Assembly (NCBI GenBank): GCA_034509425.1
Contig: JAVTVJ010000012.1
Location: forward strand, 11,753,001-11,817,000
Direction: 5' to 3'
Length of the DNA: 64,000 bases
DNA from: Eopsaltria australis
Taxonomy: Eukaryota > Chordata > Aves > Passeriformes > Petroicidae
Shown: positions 1 to 10,840 of the stretch, in pieces
Numbering within the stretch: position 1 is the first letter of the stretch
How the letters are laid out: every line of letters begins with the position of its first letter
The notes under the pieces: model-generated
Seen by the model: the letters and a program-made list of their open reading frames with translations, nothing else
Told to the model about the DNA's origin: nothing
Databases searched by the model: none
Translations under genes and position numbers: made by a program

Positions 1-240
1 GGGCTTTGGGACAAGCTTTCATTAATCAAACATCTTTCGATTTAAGAACACATCACAGTTCTCATTTCAAAACTTAGATCTCAGGTTGCTCCTCTGCAAA
101 ATACATTCTATTAATGGAATAAACAATTATTTTCAATTTTAGGCAGAACAAATACATTATGAAAAGTGATGAAAAACATTTGTGCCTCAGGAATTATAGC
201 TTTTGACTTCTGCGGAAATATTAAAAATGCCACCTACAGG
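1..240. other. AT-rich DNA beside the provirus remnant
   Basis: Composition changes sharply near position 240, from CpG-rich provirus sequence to AT-rich DNA. No coding frame or repeat family was recognised. It may be host flank reached by a deletion of the provirus, or decayed internal provirus; the window edge prevents a decision. Confidence 0.45.
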
Positions 241-299
241 ACTGCTGCTAATAGAACCTGTCAGGTCTTTGTTTGGTTGCACGTCACTGGCGTAGCAAG

Positions 300-700
300 T
301 GGTAGGGCCGCGCCACTGAACTGATGACGTGGGAACCCGGAAGTGGGGTAAGGCCCGTGGTGGGGGGAGTTGGAAAGTGGGCGGGTTGGGCGGTGGAAGA
401 GGCTGGGTAAGGGACCGGAGGGGCGGGGGTAACTTGGAGGTGGGACTGGGAAAGTGGGAGGGGACTCGACGGAGTGACATCCTCGGCCGCCAGGGGAGGG
501 ACCGACAGATGTCCAATCGACGGTTGGTAGGAGGAGAAAGGGGTGGGGAGGAAGGGATTCCCGCCGTCCGCACCCGCGCGCCTCGCGCCCGAGCATGCGC
601 ACACAACACACTGATGACCGCATCGCGGCGAGCTGGCACAGCCCCCATTTCGTGGTGGCGCAGCACGAAATTCGCTGCCGCCATTTTGCTGTGACGCAGC
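300..700. promoter_or_regulatory. CpG-dense cluster of promoter-type motifs within gag
   Basis: Visible motifs are TGACGTGG (CRE-like) near 325, CCCGGAAGTG (ETS/GABP-like) near 337, GCATGCGC (NRF1-like) near 593, and CCGCCATTTT (YY1-like) near 678. The plus strand also has many G-runs between 359 and 470. Together they resemble a housekeeping CpG-island promoter, but they lie inside the gag reading frame and could be by-products of GC-rich coding sequence. Motif presence is seen; regulatory function is inference. Confidence 0.3.
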
Positions 701-750
701 ACGAAATTCGCTGCCGCCGTGTTGCTGTGACGCAGCAGAAAATTCTGTAA
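659..750 (-). repeat. Three tandem 36-bp units inside gag
   Basis: Units begin at 659, 695 and 731, each opening CGCAGCA on the plus strand and followed by a diverged AAATTCGCTGCCGCC-like core; the third unit decays after about 20 bases. The period is a multiple of three, so all minus-strand frames stay open across it. Each of the first two units carries GCCGCCAT or a close variant, and TGACGCAG occurs at the unit junctions. Confidence 0.85.
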
Positions 751-1443
751 CAGTACTAACAGTGCTATAACATGGAGGGAATGGAAGCACAACAGGTGCA
801 GCTGGGATAGCGGGTTGAGGGAAGAGGGAAAGGTTAGAATCCGTCCCGGGGTGGCCCGTCCCAGGGCGAAAGGGGTTAGTGGACACCCTGCGTGGGTCGG
901 GGTCTTCAACACCCCGGATTTCTCCCCCGCACCGACGGCTATCGGGGGGTACCCCCACGGACTGTCCACTTGGGATAGTGGGACTAGGGTTAGCGGTGTT
1001 AGGGACACTATTTAGGGAGGGGGGGTTAGTGACTCCTGAACTTTCCTCGTTTCCCGGCAAAATACGGTAAATCAAAATTAATAAAGGAAAAAATCTACGA
1101 ACGGAATCATCCCCTTTCTCAACTGTTTCTATTAATTTGAAACCCACTGTATCCCAAAATGAAAGACTTAAAACAGAATAAGGAGTTATAACAGGAACTG
1201 AAATGCCCACCCAGCAAATAAATTTCCTTAAAAGTTTCTGGTCAAATTCCTCCCCATTCATAACAAGCTTAAATTTAAAACTATGATACATGTAGAATAA
1301 GTCCCTCTCCTTCTTAGAAAAACGATTACTCATTTTCTAAGTTGGAGGAATGTCCCCAATCCTCTAAAGTAAAAATAAGGGTGGTGGGGATGAAGTCTGA
1401 GGACTCACAACGCAGGTGCACTCTGCCGATCCGTCCTCTTTCG

Positions 1444-1504
1444 CCGATTCGCCCTCTCCCCGAGGGTCTCGCTTTACCGACTCACCCTCTCACTGAGGGT
1501 CTCG
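1444..1504 (-). repeat. 28-bp direct repeats in the proviral leader
   Basis: Two copies, 1444-1471 and 1477-1504, are offset by 33 bp, with a third partial copy near 1426. Each contains a small stem CCCTC/GAGGG with a 5-nt loop. The copy at 1477-1504 has the splice donor directly at its stem, suggesting a repeated RNA structural unit in the leader. Confidence 0.75.
1480..1486 (-). promoter_or_regulatory. Candidate leader splice donor
   Basis: The minus strand reads AGAGG/GTGAGT with the exon end at 1486. This is a strong 5' splice-site match placed between the primer binding site and gag, where retroviruses carry the donor for their subgenomic envelope RNA. Usage is inferred. Confidence 0.5.
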
Positions 1505-1546
1505 TCGCCGCCAAAATAAATCGAAAAGGAGGATTGAGGTCTCCGC

Positions 1547-1591
1547 GGAGAACAGCTCTCTCACTCCCCGAGTGAGAGGTCACTGTTCTCC
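1547..1591 (-). promoter_or_regulatory. Long leader hairpin, candidate packaging or dimerisation element
   Basis: The outer stem GGAGAACAG (1547-1555) pairs perfectly with 1583-1591. The inner stem CTCTCACTC (1558-1566) pairs perfectly with 1570-1578. A 2/4-nt internal loop separates them, and the apical loop is GGG in the viral sense. Its position between primer binding site and gag matches packaging and dimer-initiation structures of retroviruses. Structure is seen; role is inference. Confidence 0.6.
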
Positions 1592-1693
1592 CTGCAAATC
1601 CCCCCTCTAAAACAAGAGGAAGAGATGCAGGGCTTGGCTCACAACGCGCATCATCGTCGATGAAAACGAGCAGTCCTCCGTGGTTCCGAAGAA

Positions 1694-1711
1694 CCACGAC
1701 GTTGGGCGCCA
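1694..1711 (-). promoter_or_regulatory. Primer binding site, lysine-tRNA type
   Basis: The minus strand reads TGGCGCCCAACGTCGTGG, two bases downstream of the LTR end at 1714. The first 13 bases fit the site used by retroviruses primed with tRNA-Lys1,2; the last bases diverge. It fixes the strand of the provirus and the LTR boundary, and supports the betaretrovirus-like assignment. Confidence 0.8.
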
Positions 1712-1713
1712 AC

Positions 1714-2228
1714 TGTAGAAAACGTGCCGGGCACTCTACGATCCGCCTGCCGATGGTTGCTCCTAGCTTGCCTGAGGGACCTCGAATGCCCTAACCGCAA
1801 GGTGGGCAGACGAGGGAGACACGCAGCCTCATCAGGGACTAGGAGCGTTGGTGGGTCGTGAGTTGTTCCCGGAACCGCGGAGGAATTAGGGAGGACCCGA
1901 CAGTTGGGTAGCAGAATGGTTTTATTCTTCTGAGTCCTGGAGCTGAAGGGCCCCGAGCTAGCTCAGACAATGACTTATAACAGAACCAGTGGGCCAATAA
2001 GGAGAGGGAAGGGAGGCGGAGCTGGGGAGGAGTATGGGGATCACAGTCAATGGGATGGGAGCAGGGGAGGGAATAAGGGTAGGTGACAAATCAAGGGTAA
2101 CAGAACTAAGAACTCTCTGGAAAAATGGGATAGTACAAACTTAAAGGAACAGCTTATAGAACCAATGACTGTCGACTAGGAGGAGTCAGGGGGGTGGCCC
2201 ATACCTGGGCTAAACTATTGATGTTTCA
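1714..2228 (-). mobile_element. ERVK 5' LTR
   Basis: On the plus strand it runs from TGTAGAAAAC to ...GATGTTTCA, so the element has TG...CA ends on its own strand; the inner end lies two bases from the primer binding site. In viral sense it shows a TATA-like TTATAA (1975-1980) and a poly(A) signal AATAAA (1921-1926) about 50 bases later, giving a U3-R-U5 order. CCAAT occurs inverted near 1992. The outer end was set by aligning with the related LTR near 28190, where both share AATAGTTTAGCCCAG. No partner LTR is in the window, so target-site duplication cannot be tested. Confidence 0.8.
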
Positions 2229-5200
2229 ATCCCTGGGGTGGTATTGGGACTCGCCCACTAGGAGCGTCCAAGGGGTTTTTACCACTGCTACATGTTTCTA
2301 TCTACTGAGGGAACTTGCTTTCGTAGTGAAATTCCAGATAATCAATTTCTGTATATTTCCAGAGGAGAGAAAAGCTCTTATTGCTAGTATCACAACAAAT
2401 TAACCATGGAACACATGCATTATATTGCAAAGGAAGGTCCTTGCACTTGTTGACCAACACTGGAAAAAAAAGAAAAGCCAGTGTGACTGAGTGATATCAA
2501 ATAGAGATACTACAACTGCATGAAAGCTTCTTAGGAAGAGTCCTCTTTTACTCATGCTATGTGCAAGATCTCAAGATTCACTTGCATTGCTAAGAACAGT
2601 ACCTTCTTCTATGTCCCAGCTCACTGAGCCTAATCAACACTGTCAGAGCATAGGCAGTTCTCTTACTCCCTTCCAATTCAGTTGAAGACCATGAGAAGAA
2701 ACTCACGTGTGATGATCCATTTTAGGTTACTGTTCTGTCTTCTTCCCATACACTGATTCTTTCTTGTGCAGCAGACCTCATGTGTGTGCTTTTCAGGGAC
2801 ATTGTGCTGCAAGATAACCATTTAGCTTGGGCATTGTTGAAGCCATTAAGGAGGGAAATCTTTTCCTTGTCCTACTTTATATAAAATAAGCAACTGGAAT
2901 GAAGGCAAGCATAACTTCCAGGTTATTTACACATCTAAATGCTGAAGAGTCAAATATGCAAAGAATAGCCTGACAAGCATATTGTGTGGAATTAAGCCAT
3001 TAAATACATGGGTTTTCCAATGGTTAGATTACAACTCTAGGCTTGAAACTGAAGAATTCCTGTTTATGCCAATGCCCGTTGTCCCTGATTTCTCAAACTT
3101 CTCATCCAAACCAAGGTCTTAATGCCTTGCCATGTATGTAGCCTTCCCTCTTTGGTGCAGAAGCCTGTTGTGAAGATAGACCTTTTTTCTTCCAAAATCT
3201 ATGACCTAATTTAATTTTTTCTGATGCAAGAAAATGATTAGCTTTAGAAACATATCTCCATGTACATGCAAAGCAGAAGTGTCTTTTTATCATAAAGAGC
3301 TTAATTTTGTATTCTGGAAATATATATTTTTGTCCTTATAATAATACAGAAAATAATCCTTCTTCATTCTCAGACTAAAAATAGTGAACTATTTTCTCTA
3401 GTCCAAGAACATTGTAAAAGTGCTATTTTTTCCCAATTGTCAGAAATTAAAAAATATTTCTAACTTTTTCTGAAATTACTTTTACATTGGTATTTTTTTA
3501 GAGGACAAAGTATGAGTGCCTGTTTAGTGGGTCTTGATGTGAGTGCTTGTGTGTTTATGACCTTTCATTACAACGTTGCAACATAGTTGTCAAAGGCAAT
3601 TCATATTCTTCTCTATGAAAAAAATATTTACTTATATATTCACACACCCTTATAAAAGTCTAGTTTCATCTTGCAAACTCAAGAAATTAATGTTGGAAAA
3701 TCAGTAACCATGTTGTCATGTTCTTAAAAGGGTTGCTCTTTCCATAGAAGCTATAATTCATACATAAAATTCGATGAAATTTTAATTTCTGTGATTCAAC
3801 ATTGTGATAAGAAATAATAATAAAATAACAATAATAAAAAAAAATAATACAAATAATATTAAAAGTCAGGTTAGCTGGCTAACAGAAGATTTAAGAGGCT
3901 ACCTCTCTCCCCATAAAAGCAATTCTTACATATCCTCCTGTAATCCAGTGATCAGATGTAAGTCCTGAAATATCAGGCCCTGCACTCTATTAAGGAACAG
4001 AGGCAAACAGCATGATTCCTTTTTCAGGAGACAGCATTTGTAACACATATTTGACCCAATGTGACAGGGTCACAAGAGAAACATAGCACTACCTGAGATT
4101 GACTCAAGTATTTGTGAACAATTTATCTGAAATGGATTCTCACAAAAGTCTGTACCCTCATTCGTCATCTACTCATCAGGGGCCAGCATGGGAGTCTCAG
4201 TGAAAGAAATAATCAACAAGAATGATTGACCCAGTTGTTCACCAAGTGCCTGTGCTTGGCTGAATGCTCAGAGGGTGTCCTGGACACATCATGCAATTGA
4301 TGCTACATGGAGTAAGTGGGTTGCACTCATCACATAAGGAGCTCTAATAAAAAACCACATTGTCCAGGAATCTTGAAAGTGATCATGGACTGGCCAAAGG
4401 ACACATTTTGAGGAGGAGAGGAAACAATTTATTGACAAACAATAAATTGTCAGAAAGTGAGAAGAAATATGTCTCATTTATTGATGAGTCCTGATGTACT
4501 GAAGGAAAGCACTGGAGAAGGAAGGAGGCTGTATGGAGTCCCCTATGACAACTCACAGAAACTACTGAAGGAGAAGGTAACTTGAGGCAGCTTACAGACT
4601 GGAATAGAAAGTATCAGATGAAGATAACTGTCACTAAGTACTTCTGATTATTACCCTTTTTTTTTGGGCTGGCCTTTAGTTCTGTTTGAGATATCATTTA
4701 TGGCAATAATTTACATGGAATATAGAATATATTAGCTCATGAGAGACCATATGCAATATGGTAAAAATCTTTAATGGTTGAGATATTGCTGTTATGTTAA
4801 GGACTTTCTTGAAAGTCTTTTCACCTGGCGTTTTCACTCTCTCCCAGAACCATCCCAAAAGCAAATAAATTTAAAAATACCTTTTGTTCTTGACAGGCTC
4901 TAAAAACCAAAATAAAGCAAAACAAACAGAAGTGTTCTTTTTCATGTATTACGCATGAAAAGTTAGAGAAATATAAAAAGCAGAAAACATGTACATTCAT
5001 GCTTGCTTCCACAAAAAGATAATACTCCCTCATGTATTGCTCTTCTTTTGTTATCCTTACAGTCTGACAACTAATGTCACCGTTTGCCAAGTTAATCTAT
5101 TTGTAAAATGCCACACAATCAGCAATAGCAAAAAAATATCATATAGAGAGTGGCAAAACTACAAATCAAACAGCTACTGCTGATTAATTTTTCCCTAGGT

Positions 5201-7763
5201 TTTCCCAAAGGTAGTCCATGAGACAAGAGGAAGAAGATCCAAGGTCTCTCTATCATTCCTGTAGAGACCAAAAGAGTTAATAAATGAGTAAACAGAAATC
5301 AATAAATTTAATTATTTCTTGTATTGGTCTGTGAAATGCACTATAGTTTTCACTACCTGATTATCATTGATCTGCTAGGGAATAGGGGAAGGGAAAGAAG
5401 TAATCAACCAAGACAGTTACAGACACAGTTTCTTTTCTTTTTTCAATCTGGCATTGCAGTTTCTGTGTGTCAATAGATCATGCTTAGGAATTAGCAATCT
5501 GATCTTGAAAGTCTTAAATAAATATTATAGAAGAGAATATTTTGTGCTCAAATAGGGTTTGTTTTCTCTAGTAGCATGCCTGGAGTCATTAGCAGCCTGC
5601 AGCACTAATCTCATAGATCGCATCTAAGACCTTAATGTTATTCTCAGAGAAATTGCTTTCTGAATGTTATTTGGAACAAATTTCAACTCCTAATTGTCTA
5701 GGAGGAGCTCTCAATCCAAGTATCCGTTAATTTGCATGTCCCAAATGATGAATATGTTAATGAAAAACAAAGAGAGAAGTGAACATGACTTGTCCTTACA
5801 GAGATTTCATACCATCTTCACAAGCCTGTGCAGGGATAGAATAATGCTGACATTCAGGATTAGCTTGCCTGTCTTTTAAAGTAAGATTCTTCCCTTTTAC
5901 TATTTCAGCATTTCTTGGACTCTTCGCAAAGCAAGCTGCCTTGTCCCTGAATTTACCCATAGCAGTTTATAATTAAATAGCCACATTTTGAACAGGGAAC
6001 GATAAAAATTTATATTGCTACAAAGCACTGAGAATTAAAACTTTCTTTAAATTTCTAGAAAAGTGTTCCAGAAATTCTACCACTTCCTTATAATGGTGGC
6101 CTACTGCATGTTTTGGGTTGTCTGACTTCTTAGCACATATGCAGTACATGTAAATGGGGACAGGGATCCTAACTCATAAGAATTAGTCAGCTATGTTTCC
6201 AACACTACTGAAGGCATTGCTAAGTCACCTCTGATGGTGTTTATCTGGGTGTGTTGTGCTGTGATAAGAGCTGCACTGTCATTCTGATATGACCAAAGAT
6301 GGCAGATAAACAGTTACAAAACAAAATATATTTGCTTTAATTCACAAGTTCCACACTGGTAGCATTTGTCATGCAATCTGACTAAACTGCCAGGACCTGG
6401 ACTACCTAAACACTCAGGTCTTCCCCAGAAAATGTTTCCAGGGGATCAAAGCAGGTTTCTACACAAATTCTGATCTATTACAAAACTGAGGTACCAAATC
6501 AGCTTAGCAAATGTTTCAGGTCAAAGCCCTTTTGAAGACCTAAACATACTTACCATTTTGTGTGTCTTCCCTAAGACAAGAAATGTAGTTCACTAAGTTA
6601 AAGAAATAGAAGTACTTGACATGAGTTCTCCAAATAGCTGTAGATACCTAGTTTACTTAGAGATATTTAGGAGCTGAACTCTCCTACACAGGGGAGTGTT
6701 CACACTCCTGCTACAAAAATCAGTTTTCAGCTATAATCACTGAAGTTAAGGGGTTGTGCATGAAGTACATTTGGAAACTGAAAAAATCAGGAATCAAAAA
6801 ATAAAATTAAATTCTAGAGGGAGATGTGCTAACAAAAATCTTCAGGAATTAAAGAAAAAACAGTATGTAGTGGGAATGAAATTGTCACTTTCATTAAAAG
6901 CCTCCCTGTAGTGTGCCAAAACTTGTTTGATCTTGATAATAAAAGTAAAAAAAGATTCTTGGAATATAAAAGGTAGTTATATCCAGAAGGACAGCAGACA
7001 TCAGGAGAAATGAGCGATCATTTCACTCAAAACTCTTCAGAAAAAAATCTGAATAATTCTACTGTGTTTCTTCACTTTTAGTAAAAAAAAGTGAAATTTA
7101 GACTATTGCTAAATATATGTACTTTCCTAAGGAAATAGCATCAGTGGATGAGGACATCAAATAATGTTAAAAATGCAGAAGAATGTGCAACAGGAATTGA
7201 GTTGAGTTTCTAAATTTAGCAAACTATTTAAAGTCTTATCAAGCAATCATGTCTTCTTAATTCATTTCATAAATTCCTGTCACAAAATGGTGTTTTTCCC
7301 AAATGATCTTGTCAGTACAGAGTAAAATTTACTAACAGTACTAAAATGATGAATGTTTTGAATACTGATCATTGCTTAACACTGAACTGCTTTCTGTAAT
7401 GACTATGATTTAACAAGAGTCATGAAATCTTGTTAAAGGTCTCAGTGGTCTGCAAAGGCAAAAGACTTAGAAGGTCACTGGAAACACTTTAATTATACAT
7501 GGACATCTTCATTCCACTTAGACTTGAAGATAATATCTTCAGAAACTAAATAGAGCCTTAGGATCATATTGAGTCAAATTAATATTAAAAACTCTTTGCT
7601 TTAAAAGCCCCATAAATTCTACAATTTAACTTTCACACTAATCAAATAGAATATACCTTAATACAACTTTTAAGCTTTTTCTTTTGAATTATATTCAGTA
7701 ATTAGACTCATACAATTAAAACAATAATTCAAAATCCCTTTTACACTGTCAGAGGTAATATAA
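2229..7763. other. AT-rich noncoding DNA
   Basis: Only short random-looking frames (under 90 codons) without recognisable domains. A simple AAT-rich tract lies at 3795-3862. No interspersed repeat was recognised, although very old CR1 could be missed by eye. Confidence 0.6.
3795..3862. repeat. (AAT)n-like A-rich simple repeat
   Basis: Imperfect AATAATAAAATAACAATAAT units run into an A9 stretch and more AAT units. Confidence 0.75.
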
Positions 7764-8535
7764 ATTCACAGAGTCACAGACTGGAAGAGATGGGAATGCA
7801 GGTCTGAAGGTCATCTTTTCTAACCCTCGTGCTCAAGCAGGGCACTTAGACTGCCCAGGAGCACATTTGGATGGCTTTTCAAAAATGTAATTACTTCTCT
7901 GGAGAAAACCATTCCAGTGTTTGACCACTGTTAGAGTTAAAAGGCTGTTTCCTGATGTTCAGACAGAATATCCTGTGTTTCACTTAGTGCCCACTGGCTC
8001 TCATCCTGTCACTGGGCACTAATGGAAAGAGCCTGGCTCATTTTTTGCAGCATCTTTTCAGGCATTTATGTGTAGCGGTGGTTCAAGCCCCCAAAAAACC
8101 CCCTTTTTTCCCTCCCCTTCTCCTAGGAGGCTCTGGAAGGTCACCCCTGGGGTGGAGTTTGTTGTAGTATGCCTGGGTCTCCTAGGGGTTGGCTGCCCTC
8201 TCCCTATTTGTCCTGCCACCTGCCTCTCCTTCAGGAAGAAGTCTCAGCTCTCTTAACTCCCCAATTCCTCATATGCTCTTTAGCACTTAACCATCTTCAC
8301 TCAAAGGACCCTGTGCTGGACTCCCTCTTCAATATGTCCATGTCTCTCCTCTACTGGGCACAGTGCCTGGAACTGGACCTGGTGTCCATTCAGGTGTGAC
8401 ATCCCCAGTGCTGAGGAAGGAAAAGGATCACCTCCCTCAACCTGTTGCCAACACTTCTGCCAATATAGCCTCCTAATAAGATACCTGTAGACTTCTCTGA
8501 CAGGGACACATTGCTGGCTCCTGTTCAGTTTCTGT
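7764..8535 (-). mobile_element. CR1 LINE 3' fragment, old
   Basis: The left end reads TTCACAGAGTCACAGACTGG, the reverse complement of a CR1 3' end (octamer-like tail, then the start of the 3' UTR), so the element lies on the minus strand. Typical antisense CR1 blocks follow: a segment near 7840-8060 about the CCATTCCAGTG region, then CTGGACTCCCTC...AACTGGAC (8317-8380), CATCCCCAGTGCTGAGGAAGG and GACACATTGCTGGCTC (to about 8520). Many substitutions and no open reading frame indicate an old copy. The middle (8078-8235) does not fit CR1 and is listed separately. Confidence 0.75.
8078..8235. other. GC-rich block interrupting the CR1 fragment
   Basis: Begins after ATTTATGTGTAG and contains C-runs, two copies of TCTCCTAGG (near 8121 and 8179), and then a C/T-rich stretch. 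CR1-like sequence resumes near 8236. It could be a small solo-LTR fragment or strongly diverged CR1. No convincing target-site duplication was found. Confidence 0.4.
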
Positions 8536-10020
8536 TATCTTTGAGGGCCTGCCTAAAATCTTTAAACTTAATTACAGACGAATATATGAAGATAATAATG
8601 AAATTTTTTCATAGTGTCTAATTTGAATAAACATTAGAATTGTGATCAAATGACCATTAGGAGGGACATTTTAAGGCAGAGATAAAATCTGTAAAGAAGT
8701 TTGCAGGAAGCGTGATTTCCTACTGCTGCATTACATGAGATTTTTTAATCAGAGTAAGTGTGCGAGAAAATTTTTAGGTTATTGAAATGCTTGTCTTTAA
8801 ATTTTCAAACATTTTAATTTGACATGATGTTACTCTTTGACCCTTTACTTTCTAGCAGTGGCATTCTTTTGTCTTCTGTAGTGGTTTTCTGATAATTTAG
8901 AAATTCTTTTCAATGAATTATGAAAAAAAGATAGACCCTAAAGCAAACAACTCTCTAATCTACCACTACTATAACAGTTTTAATACATTTTGTGGCATTT
9001 TCCTACTTCAATATAAGCAATGGGTTTTTTTTTTTGTTTCTTCCTTATTTTTACTAAGCATGCAGATTTATTAATTATTATCTATGCCTCTCAAACTTTT
9101 GTTTCATCTAACTTGTATTTGGATAGGGTCAAGATTTCCTATTTAGAATATTTTTACAAGTATTTGTACAGAGAAAAAAAATTAAGGTAAATTCTCTTGA
9201 TCATGAATTTAACAAGCAGTGCTTACCAAAAATCTTTTCTCTCCATTCCTCCCTTTTACAGACAAGCCCAAGTTACTCATAACTAGAAAGTGGGATCCAA
9301 AAAAGAAAAATAAGGCAACTGGAGAAAAATGGAAGTTGAATTAAAAAAAAAAAAGTAATTTAAAAAAATATCAGATTTTCCAATATTTCATTGACTATTT
9401 TAACTTTGAACACTAAAATGGGAGTTTATTTACTAAATAATCTGTAGGGGAACACTGAGTGAAAAAGTAATGTTGCCATATACATTATTTTTTCTATCCT
9501 TAAAAGTCCTTTGGGAATTAAAAACTCTTTTTTAATGTCACTGATATGTTGTCCACAATGAAAAGACTGCAGTAATTTTCAAATCTCCTTTTAATATGTG
9601 TGTCACTGTCTGTGATATCAAGTAAAAAAGCTGTTGTAAGAGCAAAACCTGTTGGCCATGCTTGTGTTAAGCTTTTGTTTTTAAAGGGACTTCGGCTGTA
9701 GCATTTTGATGTCAAAGACAAGTAAATTGATACAGATCACCCAGCACAATAGGATCTTTCTATTCCCATACTAAACTCTGGGAAAATATGAAGCAATTGC
9801 TACCTGATGGTTGATGCATCAAATGATCATATCTGAAATAGTGTGTAACGTTTGGCAGTGACTTGTTTGGAAACCACAGGCAGTCACCAGTGCCCTGCAG
9901 CCTGGTTTATCTGCCTGTCAAAAAGGATTGTTATTTAGTTCATCAAAGACTCAGTAAAGCTTAATGAATACCTATAATGAGTCCTAGGAGCTCTGAACAT
10001 TTTGCATAGAAAAGAAAAAT
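8536..10020. other. AT-rich noncoding DNA
   Basis: No credible reading frame or repeat family. It contains several A and T runs (9027-9036, 9342-9352). Confidence 0.6.
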
Positions 10021-10296
10021 GTTATTATGAAGCAGATTTTGTGAAGTGCAAGAAGGCCTTGTGCCAGAGCAGGGGAGTTGCACCAGAACAGACAAACCAG
10101 ACTGGAAGCCAAAGTCGACTATCACTCAATATTTTTATGCCTGGACTTCATTGTCATATGCTTCACCAGGATTGCAGCTCTCGCCCTTCCCCCATCAGTT
10201 TCAGACCTCCTCTGTCCTTCAGGTGCCTTCCCCACCCTAGATGACAACAGACGGGAGCTGAGGACATTCTCCCTCTGGGTTAAAACCCCTGTATTG
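10021..10296. other. GC-richer stretch just upstream of an LTR
   Basis: Three overlapping short plus-strand frames (64-80 codons) cover it, none with a recognisable domain. There is no clear polypurine tract before the LTR start, so it is not obviously internal provirus sequence. Its base composition differs from the AT-rich DNA on the left. Confidence 0.35.
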
Positions 10297-10555
10297 TGTT
10301 AGGCGGAAAATATTCTCTTGTTGTAGTCAGCTTCCCATTGGTTCTTGGCCGCTTCCCCCTCTTCCCATTGGCCCATGTTAATGTCAATCAGCTTTGTATC
10401 CACCCCACACGCCCCTTACCCGCCCCCATATAAAACAGACCTGTTTCCTGTGCGTGCCCGCCATTCACCTGTGCCTCTGCTTTGAGGAGAACGCCATAAA
10501 CTCCTCAGAACAGCACGTGGATGGCCCCTCCGCTCTCTTTGTCTCCAAGAACACA
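10297..10555 (+). mobile_element. Solo or truncated LTR, plus strand
   Basis: Starts TGTTAGGCGG and carries two CCAAT boxes written as CCCATTGG (near 10335 and 10365, 30 bp apart). A TATAAAA box follows at 10429-10435, and a decayed poly(A) signal CCATAAAC lies about 65 bases further on. This is the classical U3-R order of a retroviral LTR. The right end is set at CACA near 10555 and is approximate. No adjacent primer binding site or internal genes were recognised, and no target-site duplication was found. Family is not resolved. Confidence 0.6.
10429..10435 (+). promoter_or_regulatory. TATA box of the LTR
   Basis: TATAAAA about 60-90 bases downstream of two CCAAT boxes in a GC-rich setting. 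It is the best core promoter visible in the window. Confidence 0.6.
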
Positions 10556-10840
10556 TCCAAGTGTGTAAGTGGCCCTCTGTTACCATCTGCAGGGGTGGGC
10601 TCATGTTTTTCGTAGGCACTACGTGAAGGACCCTCTGAGGACCTCCATGAAGGGTCCTGCAGGGCCACACACTAGGCCACAGCACACTGTGTCATTCTCT
10701 CAAGAAAAATTTTAATCCGATTTTCATAAAATAATTTTAGTGGTATTTTGTCTAAATCTGTTTTTCCCACATCAAGCTGTTGCTGTTCCACTCTGCCCAC
10801 TGCATGAAATAAAGCTTATTTGCGAAGGACCTATTGTGGC
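10556..10840 (+). other. Sequence after the LTR ending with a poly(A) signal
   Basis: Contains GTGTGTAAGTGG near 10561-10572, a possible splice donor (GTAAGT). It has an 8-bp inverted repeat AGGACCCT/AGGGTCCT near 10626-10660, and AATAAA at 10808-10813. It may be a remnant of the retroelement transcript that began in the LTR. Not identified further. Confidence 0.35.

Larger units (their letters stand above)
284..1333 (-). pseudogene. gag: Partial betaretrovirus-like (ERVK) gag: matrix domain plus proline-rich region
   Basis: Minus-strand open frame of 349 codons starting with ATG at 1333, about 360 bases downstream of the primer binding site, where gag is expected. The first ~95 residues look like a betaretroviral matrix domain: they open MSNRFSKKERDLF, followed by a helical, tryptophan-containing segment. 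About residues 100-210 form a Pro/Ser/Gly linker. Residues near 195-230 are three 12-residue repeats built on EFRAASQQNGGS. The rest is proline-rich. No capsid major-homology region, zinc knuckles, protease or pol follows, so the provirus is cut off inside gag. A second minus-strand frame (187-1008) is also open and proline-rich over the distal part, so a frameshift near the linker cannot be excluded and the true distal frame is uncertain. The lack of stop codons and the high CpG suggest a fairly young insertion. The family call rests on the matrix-like start, the PBS type and position. Confidence 0.68.

Noticed and set aside
329..694. 121-codon plus-strand frame rich in Gly and Arg
   Set aside because: Lies opposite the proline-rich gag frames and reflects their GC-rich composition.
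8084..8096. GGTTCAAGCCCCC resembles a tRNA B box
   Set aside because: No A box or cloverleaf pairing at the right distance upstream; it lies in the unidentified GC-rich block.
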